From Desulfospira joergensenii DSM 10085 (GTDB lineage Bacteria; Desulfobacterota; Desulfobacteria; Desulfobacterales; Desulfobacteraceae): a stretch of 64,000 bases of DNA. Shown here piece by piece: positions 8,026-17,523 of the stretch. The stretch lies in assembly GCF_000420085.1 (NCBI RefSeq), contig NZ_ATUG01000001.1, forward strand, positions 2,317,223 to 2,381,222, written 5' to 3'. Under the pieces are notes generated by a model that was given only the letters and a program-made list of their open reading frames with translations, had not been told where the DNA came from and searched no databases. A program made the translations under genes and the position numbers. Within the stretch, counting starts at the first letter, position 1. Every line of letters starts with the position of its first letter.

Positions 8026-11000
8026 CGATATCCACAAGATCCTGATCATCGGGGCAGGACCCATCATCATCAGCCAGGCCTGCGAATTCGACTATTCCGG
8101 CACCCAGGCCTGCAAGGCCCTGAAGGAAGAAGGATTTGAGGTGGTCCTGATTAACTCCAACCCGGCAACGATCATGACCGATCCGGAAACAGCCGACCGG
8201 GTCTATATCGAGCCGGTCACCCCCGAGGCCCTGTGCAAGATCATTGAAAAGGAAAAACCCGATGCCCTGCTGCCCACCCTGGGGGGCCAGACCGCCCTGA
8301 ACACGGCCCTGGAAACGGCGAAGACCGGGATATTGGAAAAGTACAATATCGAGATGATCGGGGCCTCTGTTGAAGCCATCAACAAGGCCGAGGACCGGGA
8401 GCTTTTCCGGGATGCCATGAAAAAGATCGGCCTCCGGATTCCCAAGAGCGGGTTTGCCACCAATATGCATGAGGTGGAAGAGGTCTCCCGCCGCATTGGA
8501 TTTCCCATCATCGTGCGGCCCAGTTTTACCCTGGGAGGAACCGGGGGCGGGGTTGCCTATAACCCGGAAGAACTGGCCCGGCTCTCCAAGGCAGGGCTGG
8601 ATGCCAGCCTCATCACCCAGGTCATGCTGGAGGAGTCTGTCCTGGGCTGGAAAGAGTATGAACTGGAGGTCATGCGGGACCATGCCGACAACGTGGTCAT
8701 CATCTGCTCCATTGAAAACATTGATGCCATGGGGGTTCACACCGGGGATTCCATTACCGTGGCCCCGGCCCAGACCCTGTCGGACAAGGAATACCAGAAC
8801 CTGCGGGATGCTTCCATCGCCATTATCCGGGAGATCGGCGTGGACACAGGGGGCTCCAATGTTCAGTTTGCCGTAAATCCCGACAACGGGGACATCATCG
8901 TGGTGGAGATGAACCCCAGGGTCTCCCGGAGTTCGGCCCTGGCCTCCAAGGCCACGGGCTTTCCCATTGCCAAGATAGCCGCCAAACTGGCCGTGGGATA
9001 CACCCTGGACGAGATCCCCAACGATATCACCGGCGAAACCATGGCCTGTTTTGAACCCTCCATCGACTATTGCGTGATCAAGATCCCCAGGTGGACCTTT
9101 GAAAAATTCCCCGAAGCCGAGGATATCCTGACCACGGCCATGAAGTCCGTGGGGGAAACCATGTCCATCGGCCGGACGTTTAAGGAATCCTTTCAAAAGG
9201 GCCTGCGCTCCCTGGAAATCGGCCGGGCCGGATTCGGGGCCGACGGCAAGGACCCGGAGCCCGGAAGCGTTTCCGGAAATGAACTGGAATACAAACTCTC
9301 CACACCCAATTCCCAGCGGATCTTCTATATCAAATACGCCCTGGAGCACGGCATGCCCATTACCATGCTCCACGAGATGACCGCCATTGACCCCTGGTTT
9401 CTCCACCAGATGAAGCAGATCGTTGACCTGGAAAAACAGATCCGCCTGGCCGGCAAGGACCTGCCAAAAGATCTTTTTGAAAAGGCCAAGAAGTACGGGT
9501 TCTCGGACAAGCAGCTGGCCTTTCTCACCGGGCTCACCGACAAGCAGGTGGAAAAAACCCGCAAGGACTTGGGAATCGTGCCGGTCTACAAGCTGGTGGA
9601 CACCTGTGCCGCCGAATTCCGGGCCGCCACCCCTTATTATTACTCCACCTATGAGACCGAATGTGAGGCCCGGGTATCTGACAGGAAAAAGGTCATCATC
9701 CTGGGGGGCGGACCCAACCGCATCGGCCAGGGGATTGAATTTGACTATTGCTGCGTCCATGCCTCCTTTGCCCTGAGAGAAGAGGGGGTGGAGTCCATCA
9801 TGGTCAACTCCAACCCGGAAACCGTTTCCACGGACTATGACACCTCGGACAAACTCTACTTCGAGCCCCTGACCCGGGAGGACGTTCTCCACATCGTTGA
9901 AAAGGAAAATCCCCATGGGGTCATTGTCCAGTTCGGGGGCCAGACCCCGCTGAATCTGGCCACGGACCTTCAGAAGGCCGGGGTTCCCATCATCGGGACC
10001 AGCCCGGAGAGCATTGACCGGGCCGAGGACCGGGACCTTTTCCAGGAAATGCTCAACAAGTTGAATCTGCGCCAGCCCGAAAACGGGATCGCCTTTTCCT
10101 ATGAAGAGGCCAGGGCCGTTGCCCGGGATATCGGATATCCGGTCATGGTCAGACCCTCCTTTGTCCTCGGGGGAAGGGCCATGAAGATCGTCTATGATGA
10201 GGCCGACCTGGAGGAGTACTTTGACCTGGCCGTCCAGGCCTCCCCGGACAAGCCCGTACTCATTGACAAGTTCCTGGAAGAGGCTTTTGAACTGGATGTG
10301 GACGCCATTTCCGACGGGGAGACCACCATTATCGGCGGCATGATGGAGCATATTGAAGAAGCCGGAATCCACTCCGGCGACTCTGCCTGTGTCCTGCCCC
10401 CCTACTCCATTGCCCAGGAGCACATCGACGAGATGGCCGATGCGGCCCGGGCCATTGCAAAGGAGCTGAACGTAAAAGGGCTGATGAACATCCAGTTCGG
10501 CATCATGAACGACACGGTCTACATCATAGAGGTCAACCCCAGGGCTTCAAGAACCATCCCCTTTGTGTCCAAGGCCATCGGCGTCCCCCTGGCCAAGCTG
10601 GCCACCAAAATCATGCTGGGCAAAACCCTGAAGGAGCTGGGATTCACCCGGGAGGTCATTCCCCCCTATTTTTGCGTCAAGGAGGCGGTCATGCCCTTTG
10701 ACCGCTTTGACCACGTGGACCCGGTTCTGGGGCCGGAGATGAAATCCACAGGCGAGGTCATGGGCATTGACGAGGACCTGGGGGCAGCCGTGGCCAAGGC
10801 CCAGTTTGCCGCCGGCCAGAAGCTGCCCAAGGAGGGCACCGTGTTCATCTCGGTCCAGGACAAGGACAAGGAAGCGGCCCTGCCCGTTGCCCGGAACTTC
10901 CATGAAATGGGATTTACCATCATGGCCACCCGGGGAACGGCCATGTTCCTGGAAGAGAACAATGTCCCGGCAAAGCGGATCAAAAAGGTCTCTTCGGGCC

Positions 11001-11236
11001 GCCCCCACGTGGTGGATGCGGTAAAAAACAAGGAGATCCAGCTCATTCTGAATACCGGATCCTCCAGCCAGACCCAGCGGGACGGCTATGAGATCCGGAG
11101 GGCGGCCATCAAGTATAAGATTCCCTATTCCACCACCACCGACGGAACCCGGGCCATCTGCAGTGCCATCCAGGCCATGAAAAAGAAAACCCTTTCCGTA
11201 AAACCCATCCAGGAGTATCACAAGGAAAATGTGTAA
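8012..11236 (+). CDS. carB: Carbamoyl-phosphate synthase large subunit
   Basis: 1074 residues from the ATG at 8012, which overlaps carA by 14 bp; a TTG two codons earlier is less likely. CarB contains two homologous ATP-grasp halves that make carboxyphosphate and then phosphorylate carbamate, and both are visible: [22 protein letters not shown] opens the first, [20 protein letters not shown] opens the second, and each has an ExNPR metal site ([15 protein letters not shown] and [15 protein letters not shown]). The C-terminal ~130 residues form the MGS-like allosteric domain ([12 protein letters not shown]). Length is normal (about 1070). The last 8 bp overlap the start of purF, giving a carA-carB-purF unit. 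Confidence 0.98.
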   Translation: MPKRNDIHKILIIGAGPIIISQACEFDYSGTQACKALKEEGFEVVLINSNPATIMTDPETADRVYIEPVTPEALCKIIEKEKPDALLPTLGGQTALNTALETAKTGILEKYNIEMIGASVEAINKAEDRELFRDAMKKIGLRIPKSGFATNMHEVEEVSRRIGFPIIVRPSFTLGGTGGGVAYNPEELARLSKAGLDASLITQVMLEESVLGWKEYELEVMRDHADNVVIICSIENIDAMGVHTGDSITVAPAQTLSDKEYQNLRDASIAIIREIGVDTGGSNVQFAVNPDNGDIIVVEMNPRVSRSSALASKATGFPIAKIAAKLAVGYTLDEIPNDITGETMACFEPSIDYCVIKIPRWTFEKFPEAEDILTTAMKSVGETMSIGRTFKESFQKGLRSLEIGRAGFGADGKDPEPGSVSGNELEYKLSTPNSQRIFYIKYALEHGMPITMLHEMTAIDPWFLHQMKQIVDLEKQIRLAGKDLPKDLFEKAKKYGFSDKQLAFLTGLTDKQVEKTRKDLGIVPVYKLVDTCAAEFRAATPYYYSTYETECEARVSDRKKVIILGGGPNRIGQGIEFDYCCVHASFALREEGVESIMVNSNPETVSTDYDTSDKLYFEPLTREDVLHIVEKENPHGVIVQFGGQTPLNLATDLQKAGVPIIGTSPESIDRAEDRDLFQEMLNKLNLRQPENGIAFSYEEARAVARDIGYPVMVRPSFVLGGRAMKIVYDEADLEEYFDLAVQASPDKPVLIDKFLEEAFELDVDAISDGETTIIGGMMEHIEEAGIHSGDSACVLPPYSIAQEHIDEMADAARAIAKELNVKGLMNIQFGIMNDTVYIIEVNPRASRTIPFVSKAIGVPLAKLATKIMLGKTLKELGFTREVIPPYFCVKEAVMPFDRFDHVDPVLGPEMKSTGEVMGIDEDLGAAVAKAQFAAGQKLPKEGTVFISVQDKDKEAALPVARNFHEMGFTIMATRGTAMFLEENNVPAKRIKKVSSGRPHVVDAVKNKEIQLILNTGSSSQTQRDGYEIRRAAIKYKIPYSTTTDGTRAICSAIQAMKKKTLSVKPIQEYHKENV

Positions 11237-12659
11237 TTTATCCTCAATAGAAACAGAGCGGCCCAGGGACGAATGCGGGGTCTTTGGTCTTTACAAACAT
11301 CCCGAGGCAGCCAAGATCACCTATTTCGGTCTCTATGCCCTCCAGCACCGGGGCCAGGAAAGTGCAGGCATCTCGGTGAACCGGGGAATTAACGACAAGA
11401 TCTTCTCCCACAAGGGCATGGGCCTGGTGCCGGAGATCTTCAATATAGACGACCTGGAGCGCATCGAAGGGGGATCGGCCATCGGTCATGTGAGATACTC
11501 CACCACCGGGGATTCCGTTCTGGCCAATGCCCAGCCCTTTCTGGTCAATCACCGCCACCGCTCCTATGCCCTGGCCCACAACGGAAACCTGGTCAACGCC
11601 CATATCCTGAGGGAAGAACTGGAAGCCCAGGGCTCCATCTTCCAGACCACCATGGACTCGGAGGTCTTTCTTCATCTCTTTATCAAAAACCTGATCAAAG
11701 GAGACTATGAAAACGCCATTTTAAAGGCCGTCTCCAAGATCGAGGGGGCCTACTCCATGATCCTGCTCACCTGCAAGGGAGAGATCATCGGCATGAAAGA
11801 CCCCAACGGATTCAGGCCCCTGGCCCTGGGCAAGCTCAACGGCCACTATGTCCTGGCCTCGGAAACCTGCGCCTTTGATTTGATCCAGGCCGAGTTCATC
11901 CGGGAACTCGACCCGGGGGAGATCGTCATCATCAACGAAGACGGGATTCGAAGCATCCGCCACCCCAAGGCGGCCGAGCATAAATCCCTTTGTATCTTCG
12001 AGTATATCTACTTTGCCCGGCCCGACTCCACCATTGACGGCAAAAATGTCTATGAGATGAGAAAGGCCCACGGCCGGCGCCTGGCACGGGAATCCCACGT
12101 GGATGCGGACCTGGTCATGCCCTTCCCGGATTCGGGCAACTACGCGGCCATCGGCTATGCCGAGGAATCGGGAATTCCCTTTGAAATGGGCATGATCCGG
12201 AACCACTATGTGGGCCGCAGCTTTATCCAGCCCACCCAGTCCATGCGGGATTTTGCGGTCCGGGTCAAGCTTAACCCGGTCCGGGAACTCATCAAAGGCA
12301 AGGACATCATTATTATCGAAGACTCCATCATCCGGGGAACCACGGCCAAGACGAGGGTCAGGGCCCTGCGGGAGCTGGGGGTGAAAAAGGTCCACATGCG
12401 CATCTCCTGCCCGCCCCATAAGTTTCCCTGCTACTACGGCATTGATTTCTCTTCCAAGGGAGAGCTGATCGCCGCCAGCATGCCCCTGGACGATCTCAGG
12501 GAGTACCTGGGCCTGGACTCTCTGCAATACCTGTCCATTGAGGGGATGATGGAAGCCTCGGGGGTTGAAAATCCCGAACAGAACTTCTGCAAGGCCTGTT
12601 TTGACGGCAATTACCCGGTCCCCTTTGATCCCAACTTCACCAAGCAGTGCATGGGATAA
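11229..12659 (+). CDS. purF: Amidophosphoribosyltransferase
   Basis: 476 residues. It makes phosphoribosylamine from PRPP and glutamine, the first committed step of purine synthesis. The class II amidotransferase nucleophile is Cys16 in DECGVFGLY, preceded by a 15-residue propeptide that must be removed, as in the Bacillus-type enzyme. The PRPP-binding loop [14 protein letters not shown] is intact. Cysteines in [27 protein letters not shown] and FCKACFDG match the ligands of the oxygen-sensitive [4Fe-4S] cluster of that type, which fits an anaerobe. The ATG at 11229 overlaps carB by 8 bp, placing the first steps of pyrimidine and purine synthesis in one transcript. Confidence 0.97.
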   Translation: MCNLSSIETERPRDECGVFGLYKHPEAAKITYFGLYALQHRGQESAGISVNRGINDKIFSHKGMGLVPEIFNIDDLERIEGGSAIGHVRYSTTGDSVLANAQPFLVNHRHRSYALAHNGNLVNAHILREELEAQGSIFQTTMDSEVFLHLFIKNLIKGDYENAILKAVSKIEGAYSMILLTCKGEIIGMKDPNGFRPLALGKLNGHYVLASETCAFDLIQAEFIRELDPGEIVIINEDGIRSIRHPKAAEHKSLCIFEYIYFARPDSTIDGKNVYEMRKAHGRRLARESHVDADLVMPFPDSGNYAAIGYAEESGIPFEMGMIRNHYVGRSFIQPTQSMRDFAVRVKLNPVRELIKGKDIIIIEDSIIRGTTAKTRVRALRELGVKKVHMRISCPPHKFPCYYGIDFSSKGELIAASMPLDDLREYLGLDSLQYLSIEGMMEASGVENPEQNFCKACFDGNYPVPFDPNFTKQCMG

Positions 12660-12688
12660 TCGACTCTTGCAAAGATAAGGCAAATCAG

Positions 12689-13684
12689 ATGCAAAAGAAA
12701 ACCGTGGCCTTTTCCCGGGACGCATCCAACCTGTTTTTTCACATCCTCACCCAATGCAACCTGTCCTGCTCCCACTGCTATATCAACCGGAGCCAGCACG
12801 GGAAAAAAAGGCTGGATATCGAAACCATCCGGGAGTGGCTCCGGCTGTTCGCCTCGAAAAACCAAAATACCAATGTCATCTTCCTGGGGGGGGAACCCAC
12901 CCTGCACCCGGACCTTTCCCTGGCCGTGAAAGAGGCCCGGCGGTTACGGTTCAACTCCGTCACCATTGATACCAACGGCTTTCTTTTCCACGATATCCTG
13001 GACAAAATCAACCCGGAAGAACTCGATTTTTTAAGCTTTTCCCTGGACGGGGCCACAAAAGAGACCAACGATCGCATAAGGGGAAAGGGCAGCTTTGATG
13101 CCGTGATGACGGGGATTGAAAAGGCCGTGAAAAAGAATTTTTCCTGCTCCATGATCTATACGGTTTCGGAAAAAAACATCCACGAACTGAGGCATATGGT
13201 AGGTCTGGTCAAAGACCTGGGACTGGAACGCTTTTTCATCCAGGTCATCGGCCTGAGGGGGGAGTCGGGAAATGACAAAACCCCGGGCCAGGTCACAAAG
13301 GAAACCTGGCTGGACATCATCCCAAAGGTGGCGGAAACCATTGCCGGATACGGGGTCAGGGTTACCTATCCCAAAGTGTTTCTGGAGCCTGGAGAAGAGT
13401 TTCTCTGTGCGGGGAATGTGGCCAAAAACTATTTTGTCTTTCCCAACGGCCGGGTCTATCAATGCCCGATCTGCGAGGATCATCCCCTCCATTCCTACAC
13501 CATCGTTGACAACCGGCTTGAGCCGAATCCGCCCGTCACAGAGCGGGAATTGTTCAACCTTACCATCCCCGAGGGATGCGTCATGAACAAGCTGATCCAG
13601 CCCGGCAACCTGGCCTATGATTCCCGGGGAAACCCCATCCACAAAATCGCCTGCTGCATGCTCAAGGAAGAGGTTTCACCCTGA
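12689..13684 (+). CDS. Radical SAM protein with C-terminal cysteine region
   Basis: 331 residues from ATG 12689 (AAGG upstream); an ATG at 12647 inside the end of purF is less likely. The radical SAM motif is Cys23-x3-Cys27-x2-Cys30 in TQCNLSCSHCYINR, followed by the GGEPTLHPD SAM-binding motif. The C-terminal part has Cys240, Cys259 and Cys262 (FLCAGN, QCPICED), a later EGC and IACC, consistent with a SPASM-like auxiliary Fe-S cluster. Such proteins modify peptides or act as maturases or on small molecules; no substrate peptide gene is evident nearby. It is 29 bp from purF on the same strand but need not share its pathway. Product unknown beyond the family. Confidence 0.85.
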   Translation: MQKKTVAFSRDASNLFFHILTQCNLSCSHCYINRSQHGKKRLDIETIREWLRLFASKNQNTNVIFLGGEPTLHPDLSLAVKEARRLRFNSVTIDTNGFLFHDILDKINPEELDFLSFSLDGATKETNDRIRGKGSFDAVMTGIEKAVKKNFSCSMIYTVSEKNIHELRHMVGLVKDLGLERFFIQVIGLRGESGNDKTPGQVTKETWLDIIPKVAETIAGYGVRVTYPKVFLEPGEEFLCAGNVAKNYFVFPNGRVYQCPICEDHPLHSYTIVDNRLEPNPPVTERELFNLTIPEGCVMNKLIQPGNLAYDSRGNPIHKIACCMLKEEVSP

Positions 13685-13697
13685 TCCGGAATCCGGG

Positions 13698-15758
13698 TTA
13701 GTCATCGCCACCATCGGAAGACAGCATCTGCTCTATGTAAGAACGAGTGGACTCGATCTGCGCAAGATAGCTGTCCAGAGCCGTATACTCTGCAGTCATG
13801 ATCTCGTACTTTTTTTCCAGGCGCTCTGCCTGGGTTGTATAAGAATTTTTCAGGCGGCTGATCTTTTCGGCTATCACATCGATTTCCGTATCGATATAGC
13901 CGTCAGACAGAGCATAGTTTCCGATCTTTTCATTGAGGATATCGGCCAGGCCGGTTACCGTGTCCGTCCCCAGGAGCAGGGTCTGGACCTCTTCAAAATC
14001 TTCCGACAGCCGCTGGCTCAATATGTTTTCGTCCAAGGTGATGCTGCCGTCATCGTTGAACTCAACTCCCAGGTCCAGGAGGCTCGTGAAGCTGCCGCCG
14101 GTATCCGCCGTGGCGCTGAACAGGGTCTTGAGGGACTGCTTCAGGGTCTTTGCCGTGGAGCTCCGGGCCAGGGTGCCCCAGGTCCCCTCATCTTCGTTAT
14201 AGTCATCGTTTTCATCAATCTCGGCAATCAGATTGTTATAGGTCTCGACCAGGCTCTTGATCTGATCTTCCACGCTGCTGGTGCTGGCACCGATACTGAT
14301 GGTGGTCACTCCCGTGGAGTACAGAGACAGGGTCACCCCTTCAATGATGTCGGTCAGGCTTGTGTTGTCCTGGCGCTGGTAGGAATTGCCGCCGACCGTT
14401 ATCTCGGCATTGAGGGAAGAATCTGCCGGGGTGAGTTCCATATTTTCGGAAAATCCCAGGACAGAAGCAGCGGTGCTGTCCGTGTCCCCCCAGTTGACGG
14501 AAAGTCCTTCCAATGTTCCGGCTTCATGGATGCCCATCTTTCCGGTATCCGAGTCAATGTAGACCTTATAATCCTTTCCTTCACCCTTGAGCTTGGATTC
14601 GTTTTCCAGGGCAAGTTCAACGGCCCGGGCCAGTTCCTCCGCACTTGAATAGCTTCCCTCTTCGATGGTGGCGGTCAGCTCACTCCCGTATCCGTCTCCG
14701 GTATCTTCCTGAAAGACAACGGCATTGTTGGTTGCGTCAATGGTGACAGGGGAGTCAAAGGAGATGGAGTCATCCCCTGTCATGGTATAGCCTTTCCCCT
14801 CTTTTTCTTTCAGGTCCAGACCGGGAGGTTCGCTGACCATGATGATCCGGGAATCCTCTCCCGTGTCCTTGGACGTCAGGACCATCTGATAGGGGTTGTC
14901 CCCGGTGCCGGTATCAATAATGGTGGCGGTGACCCCTGGGTTGTCCTCATCCTCGCTGATCCTTTTGACCAGTCCTTCCAGGGTGGTCTCGGCCGGGACG
15001 GAAATGGTGTAGACCTCACCGTCCTCCCCCAGCTTAAAAGAGAGTTCGGAAACCTCCGCAGCAAACCCGATATCAGACCCGGATACACTGACCCGGTTCC
15101 CCTCCCCGGTTTCCCCGGAAGCCGCCTCAATCCGGATACGGGTTTTTCCCTCCTTGTCCGTATAGGTCGAGGCCGTGACCAGGGGATTTCCTCCATTATC
15201 CTGGTTGGCGGCGCTATAATTGACGGCAGAAACCAAATCCGCCGCAGTCATTCCCCCGGCTGTCCCGGTAATGATAAAGACTTCAGGATCATCTTCAAGA
15301 CCATATGAAACCTCCATGGTCTCCCCTTGTGCCAGGACAATGTCCGTACCGGTAAAGCCTTGGGTGGACTCCACAACCGTGGGCACGTAGACACTGGCCG
15401 ATGAAGAGGACACCCCTTCGGAGATATAGGAACTTGCCGTGGCCAGACGGCTGGTAGTAACCCGGTAGGACCCGGTTGCGGTGCCGTCCTGGGCCGTGGC
15501 CTTTGCAATGTCCGAGTCTGAAACCGTAACAGACCGGTATAGATAATTGGAAGACAGGGAAAGACCTAAAGAGGTTGTTTTCATGGAGAGCAGCTGGTTG
15601 AGTACGGAGTTGAGCTGGTCCTTTATTGCTGTCTGGTCTTCGATTTCATCCAGCTTCAGGCCGTTTATTGACTCATCCGCCTCCCGCTGGACATCCAGCA
15701 TCCCCTGAAGATCCAGGGATGATCCCAATCCTAAAGAAGTAATTGATCCGGTTGACAT
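13698..15758 (-). CDS. fliD: Flagellar hook-associated protein 2 (filament cap)
   Basis: 686 residues, well above the usual 450-550. FliD caps the filament tip and folds flagellin as it arrives. The N-terminal FliD domain (GSITSLGLGSSLDLQGMLD) and the C-terminal domain with a coiled-coil segment (QAERLEKKYEIMTAEYTALD) are both clear. The middle is expanded, including a module at residues ~344-436 that is also found twice in FlgL in this window. ATG at 15758 is followed upstream by a sigma-28-like motif shared with the flagellin gene. It converges on the radical SAM gene with 13 bp between stops. The identity is secure; the extra modules are the unusual part. Confidence 0.95.
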   Translation of the reverse strand: MSTGSITSLGLGSSLDLQGMLDVQREADESINGLKLDEIEDQTAIKDQLNSVLNQLLSMKTTSLGLSLSSNYLYRSVTVSDSDIAKATAQDGTATGSYRVTTSRLATASSYISEGVSSSSASVYVPTVVESTQGFTGTDIVLAQGETMEVSYGLEDDPEVFIITGTAGGMTAADLVSAVNYSAANQDNGGNPLVTASTYTDKEGKTRIRIEAASGETGEGNRVSVSGSDIGFAAEVSELSFKLGEDGEVYTISVPAETTLEGLVKRISEDEDNPGVTATIIDTGTGDNPYQMVLTSKDTGEDSRIIMVSEPPGLDLKEKEGKGYTMTGDDSISFDSPVTIDATNNAVVFQEDTGDGYGSELTATIEEGSYSSAEELARAVELALENESKLKGEGKDYKVYIDSDTGKMGIHEAGTLEGLSVNWGDTDSTAASVLGFSENMELTPADSSLNAEITVGGNSYQRQDNTSLTDIIEGVTLSLYSTGVTTISIGASTSSVEDQIKSLVETYNNLIAEIDENDDYNEDEGTWGTLARSSTAKTLKQSLKTLFSATADTGGSFTSLLDLGVEFNDDGSITLDENILSQRLSEDFEEVQTLLLGTDTVTGLADILNEKIGNYALSDGYIDTEIDVIAEKISRLKNSYTTQAERLEKKYEIMTAEYTALDSYLAQIESTRSYIEQMLSSDGGDD

Positions 15759-16353
15759 GGGAATGTCTCCTTAAAAAATTTTCCGGCAATTTCTGCCGGG
15801 TGCTTTGGACTCCATATCGAGTGTTTTCCAAAATGGCTTTAGACCGGAGAATACCCTAAAGAGCATATTTATCAAGGGATTGATTCTGAAATCAACCCGG
15901 GATTGCCGACCATTTCCTCTCGGAAGAAAAACCAAGTTGGTGAGATTTTATCTGTAAAAATCATCCTGAACCCAGGACCCGGGTTCCCGGGAATCAATAC
16001 CTTGTTCAAAATAAAAGATAGGTAAATTTTTCCGTTTTAACTTCTGCCTTGTCCATTGATAAAACAGGAATTTCTAATTTTTATCACACCAAAGTGTCAT
16101 AAGGTTGGTTATCAAAACTAGAACAAAGCCGTTTTTTCTAGTTTTTCGGTCCGTTCTTTGGGAAAGAGGTTTTATTTCACCCCATGGAATTGCCCGCGAA
16201 GATCCAGCCAAACCCAATCCGATGATACAAACCCGGCCTATCCGGGATTAACTCCCATGCAGGATTTCAGGGGCACCTTTATTGATACGATTTAAGTAAG
16301 CAAACCGGGGTTTTGAACCGGGAAGAACCATAAACAATTAAATAGGAGGAGAC
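15759..16353. other. Divergent fliD/flgD promoter region
   Basis: About 595 bases without a gene. It contains the sigma-28-like promoter of fliD (15814-15842, minus strand), an 8-bp inverted repeat AAAACTAG/CTAGTTTT at 16114-16145, and a small ACAC-N4-GTGT dyad near 16087. Near 16281 a GGGCACC-N4-TTGA string resembles a sigma-54 site but lacks the -12 GC, so the flgD promoter is not called. The flgD ribosome-binding site is AGGAGGAG before 16354. Confidence 0.5.
15814..15842 (-). promoter_or_regulatory. Sigma-28-like promoter of fliD
   Basis: Reading the minus strand: CTAAAG, 15 bases, then CTCGATAT. This resembles the flagellar sigma factor FliA consensus (TAAA ... GCCGATAA). Exactly the same elements with the same 15-base spacing occur upstream of the flagellin gene at 29644-29672. 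It ends 56 bp from the fliD ATG. Confidence 0.55.
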
Positions 16354-17469
16354 ATGTCTACCTCATCCGTTGGGAATGCAGCGCTGGAGTCCCTTATTGC
16401 CCAATATACCGCTTATGAGAAAGAAGACACAAACGCCAATGACGAGATCGGGTCCGAAGACTTTCTAACCCTGCTGGTGGCCCAGCTTGAGAATCAGAAC
16501 CCCCTGGATCCGGCCGATACCAGTCAGTTTACCGACCAGCTGGCCCAGTTTACACAGGTGGAGCAACTGATCAATCTGAATGGAAAGATGGATGAAATGC
16601 TCAAGACGGCCGCTGACTCCGACTCCGCTACCAATGCCACGGACTATGTCGGTATGCAGGTAACGGCCATTGCCAATACCATGACCGTAGAGGACGGCAG
16701 TGTCACCTCGGGATTTTACACCCTGTCCAAACCGGCTGATGTGGTTGTTGTGATCCAGGATGAAAACGGCAATACAGTGAAGACCCTGGAGGAAGGACAG
16801 CAGGAGGCCGGATCCTATCTCATCGCCTGGGACGGCACCGATGCCAACGGAGACGCGGTTGATGAAGGCACCTACACCTATACGGTTATGGCCAATGCCG
16901 GATCCGGCTATGAAAAGGTTACCTCCACCATCACGGGTACGGTGAATTCGGTGGTTTACCAGAACGGCAAGCCCTATCTGGTGGTGGGCGGAGTGCTGCT
17001 TGACCCCTCGTCCGTTACCAGCGTAACGGAACCCGAGAACTCTTCCGACGATGATGCCACCTCCATTATGGACTACCTGGGTAGAACCGTGAGTTCCAAC
17101 TACCCTATTGTCCGGGTAGCTGAGGGTCAGATCAATGGAGGGGACTTAAATTTCCACCTGGAAACCTCGGAGGCGGTTACCATTACGATTTACAATGCCA
17201 ACAACGAGGTCGTGGCCACCATTGAGGTGGATGAGGCGGATACCACGACCGGGGATAACACGGTCCCATGGGATGCGACCTCAGATACCGGCTATGGAGT
17301 TTCTGACGGGCTTTACTACTATACGGTGAAGACCGCCAGCGGTTCCTACGCCACAACACCCATATCCGGGGAAGTCACCGCCATTCAGATCGTAAACGGC
17401 GTGCAGTACCTGGAACTGGGGGAATCCGGCCGCCTGGTCTCTCTGTCCACGGTTACATCTGTCCGATAA
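16354..17469 (+). CDS. flgD: Hook-capping protein with duplicated C-terminal region
   Basis: 371 residues against ~220-240 for most FlgD. FlgD caps the growing hook and guides FlgE assembly. The N-terminal scaffold signature is clear: EDFLTLLVAQLENQNPLDP followed by TSQFTDQLAQFTQVEQL. The usual C-terminal Ig-like plus Tudor-like region appears twice: once around residues ~100-230 (YTLSKPADVVVVIQDENGN ... VAWDGTD-type turn, VVYQNGKPYLVVGGVLLDPS) and again at ~250-371 (FHLETSEAVTITIYNANNE ... PWDATSDTG, IQIVNGVQYLELGESGRLV). ATG at 16354 behind AGGAGGAG. It opens the flgD-flgE-flgN-flgK-flgL series. The duplication may match the oversized hook subunit downstream. Confidence 0.92.
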   Translation: MSTSSVGNAALESLIAQYTAYEKEDTNANDEIGSEDFLTLLVAQLENQNPLDPADTSQFTDQLAQFTQVEQLINLNGKMDEMLKTAADSDSATNATDYVGMQVTAIANTMTVEDGSVTSGFYTLSKPADVVVVIQDENGNTVKTLEEGQQEAGSYLIAWDGTDANGDAVDEGTYTYTVMANAGSGYEKVTSTITGTVNSVVYQNGKPYLVVGGVLLDPSSVTSVTEPENSSDDDATSIMDYLGRTVSSNYPIVRVAEGQINGGDLNFHLETSEAVTITIYNANNEVVATIEVDEADTTTGDNTVPWDATSDTGYGVSDGLYYYTVKTASGSYATTPISGEVTAIQIVNGVQYLELGESGRLVSLSTVTSVR

Positions 17470-17523
17470 TCTTCAGCATTGCCGTTACCATGAATTTATT
17501 TCATAAACCATAAGGAGTACATC

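Noticed and set aside
7985..10423. 812-codon minus-strand open frame
   Set aside because: It is the antisense shadow of carB; composition is Gly-, His- and Asp-rich, with no family match, no ribosome-binding site and full overlap with a certain gene.
16281..16297. Sigma-54 promoter for flgD
   Set aside because: Has GGGCACC and TTGA but lacks the near-invariant GC at -12.
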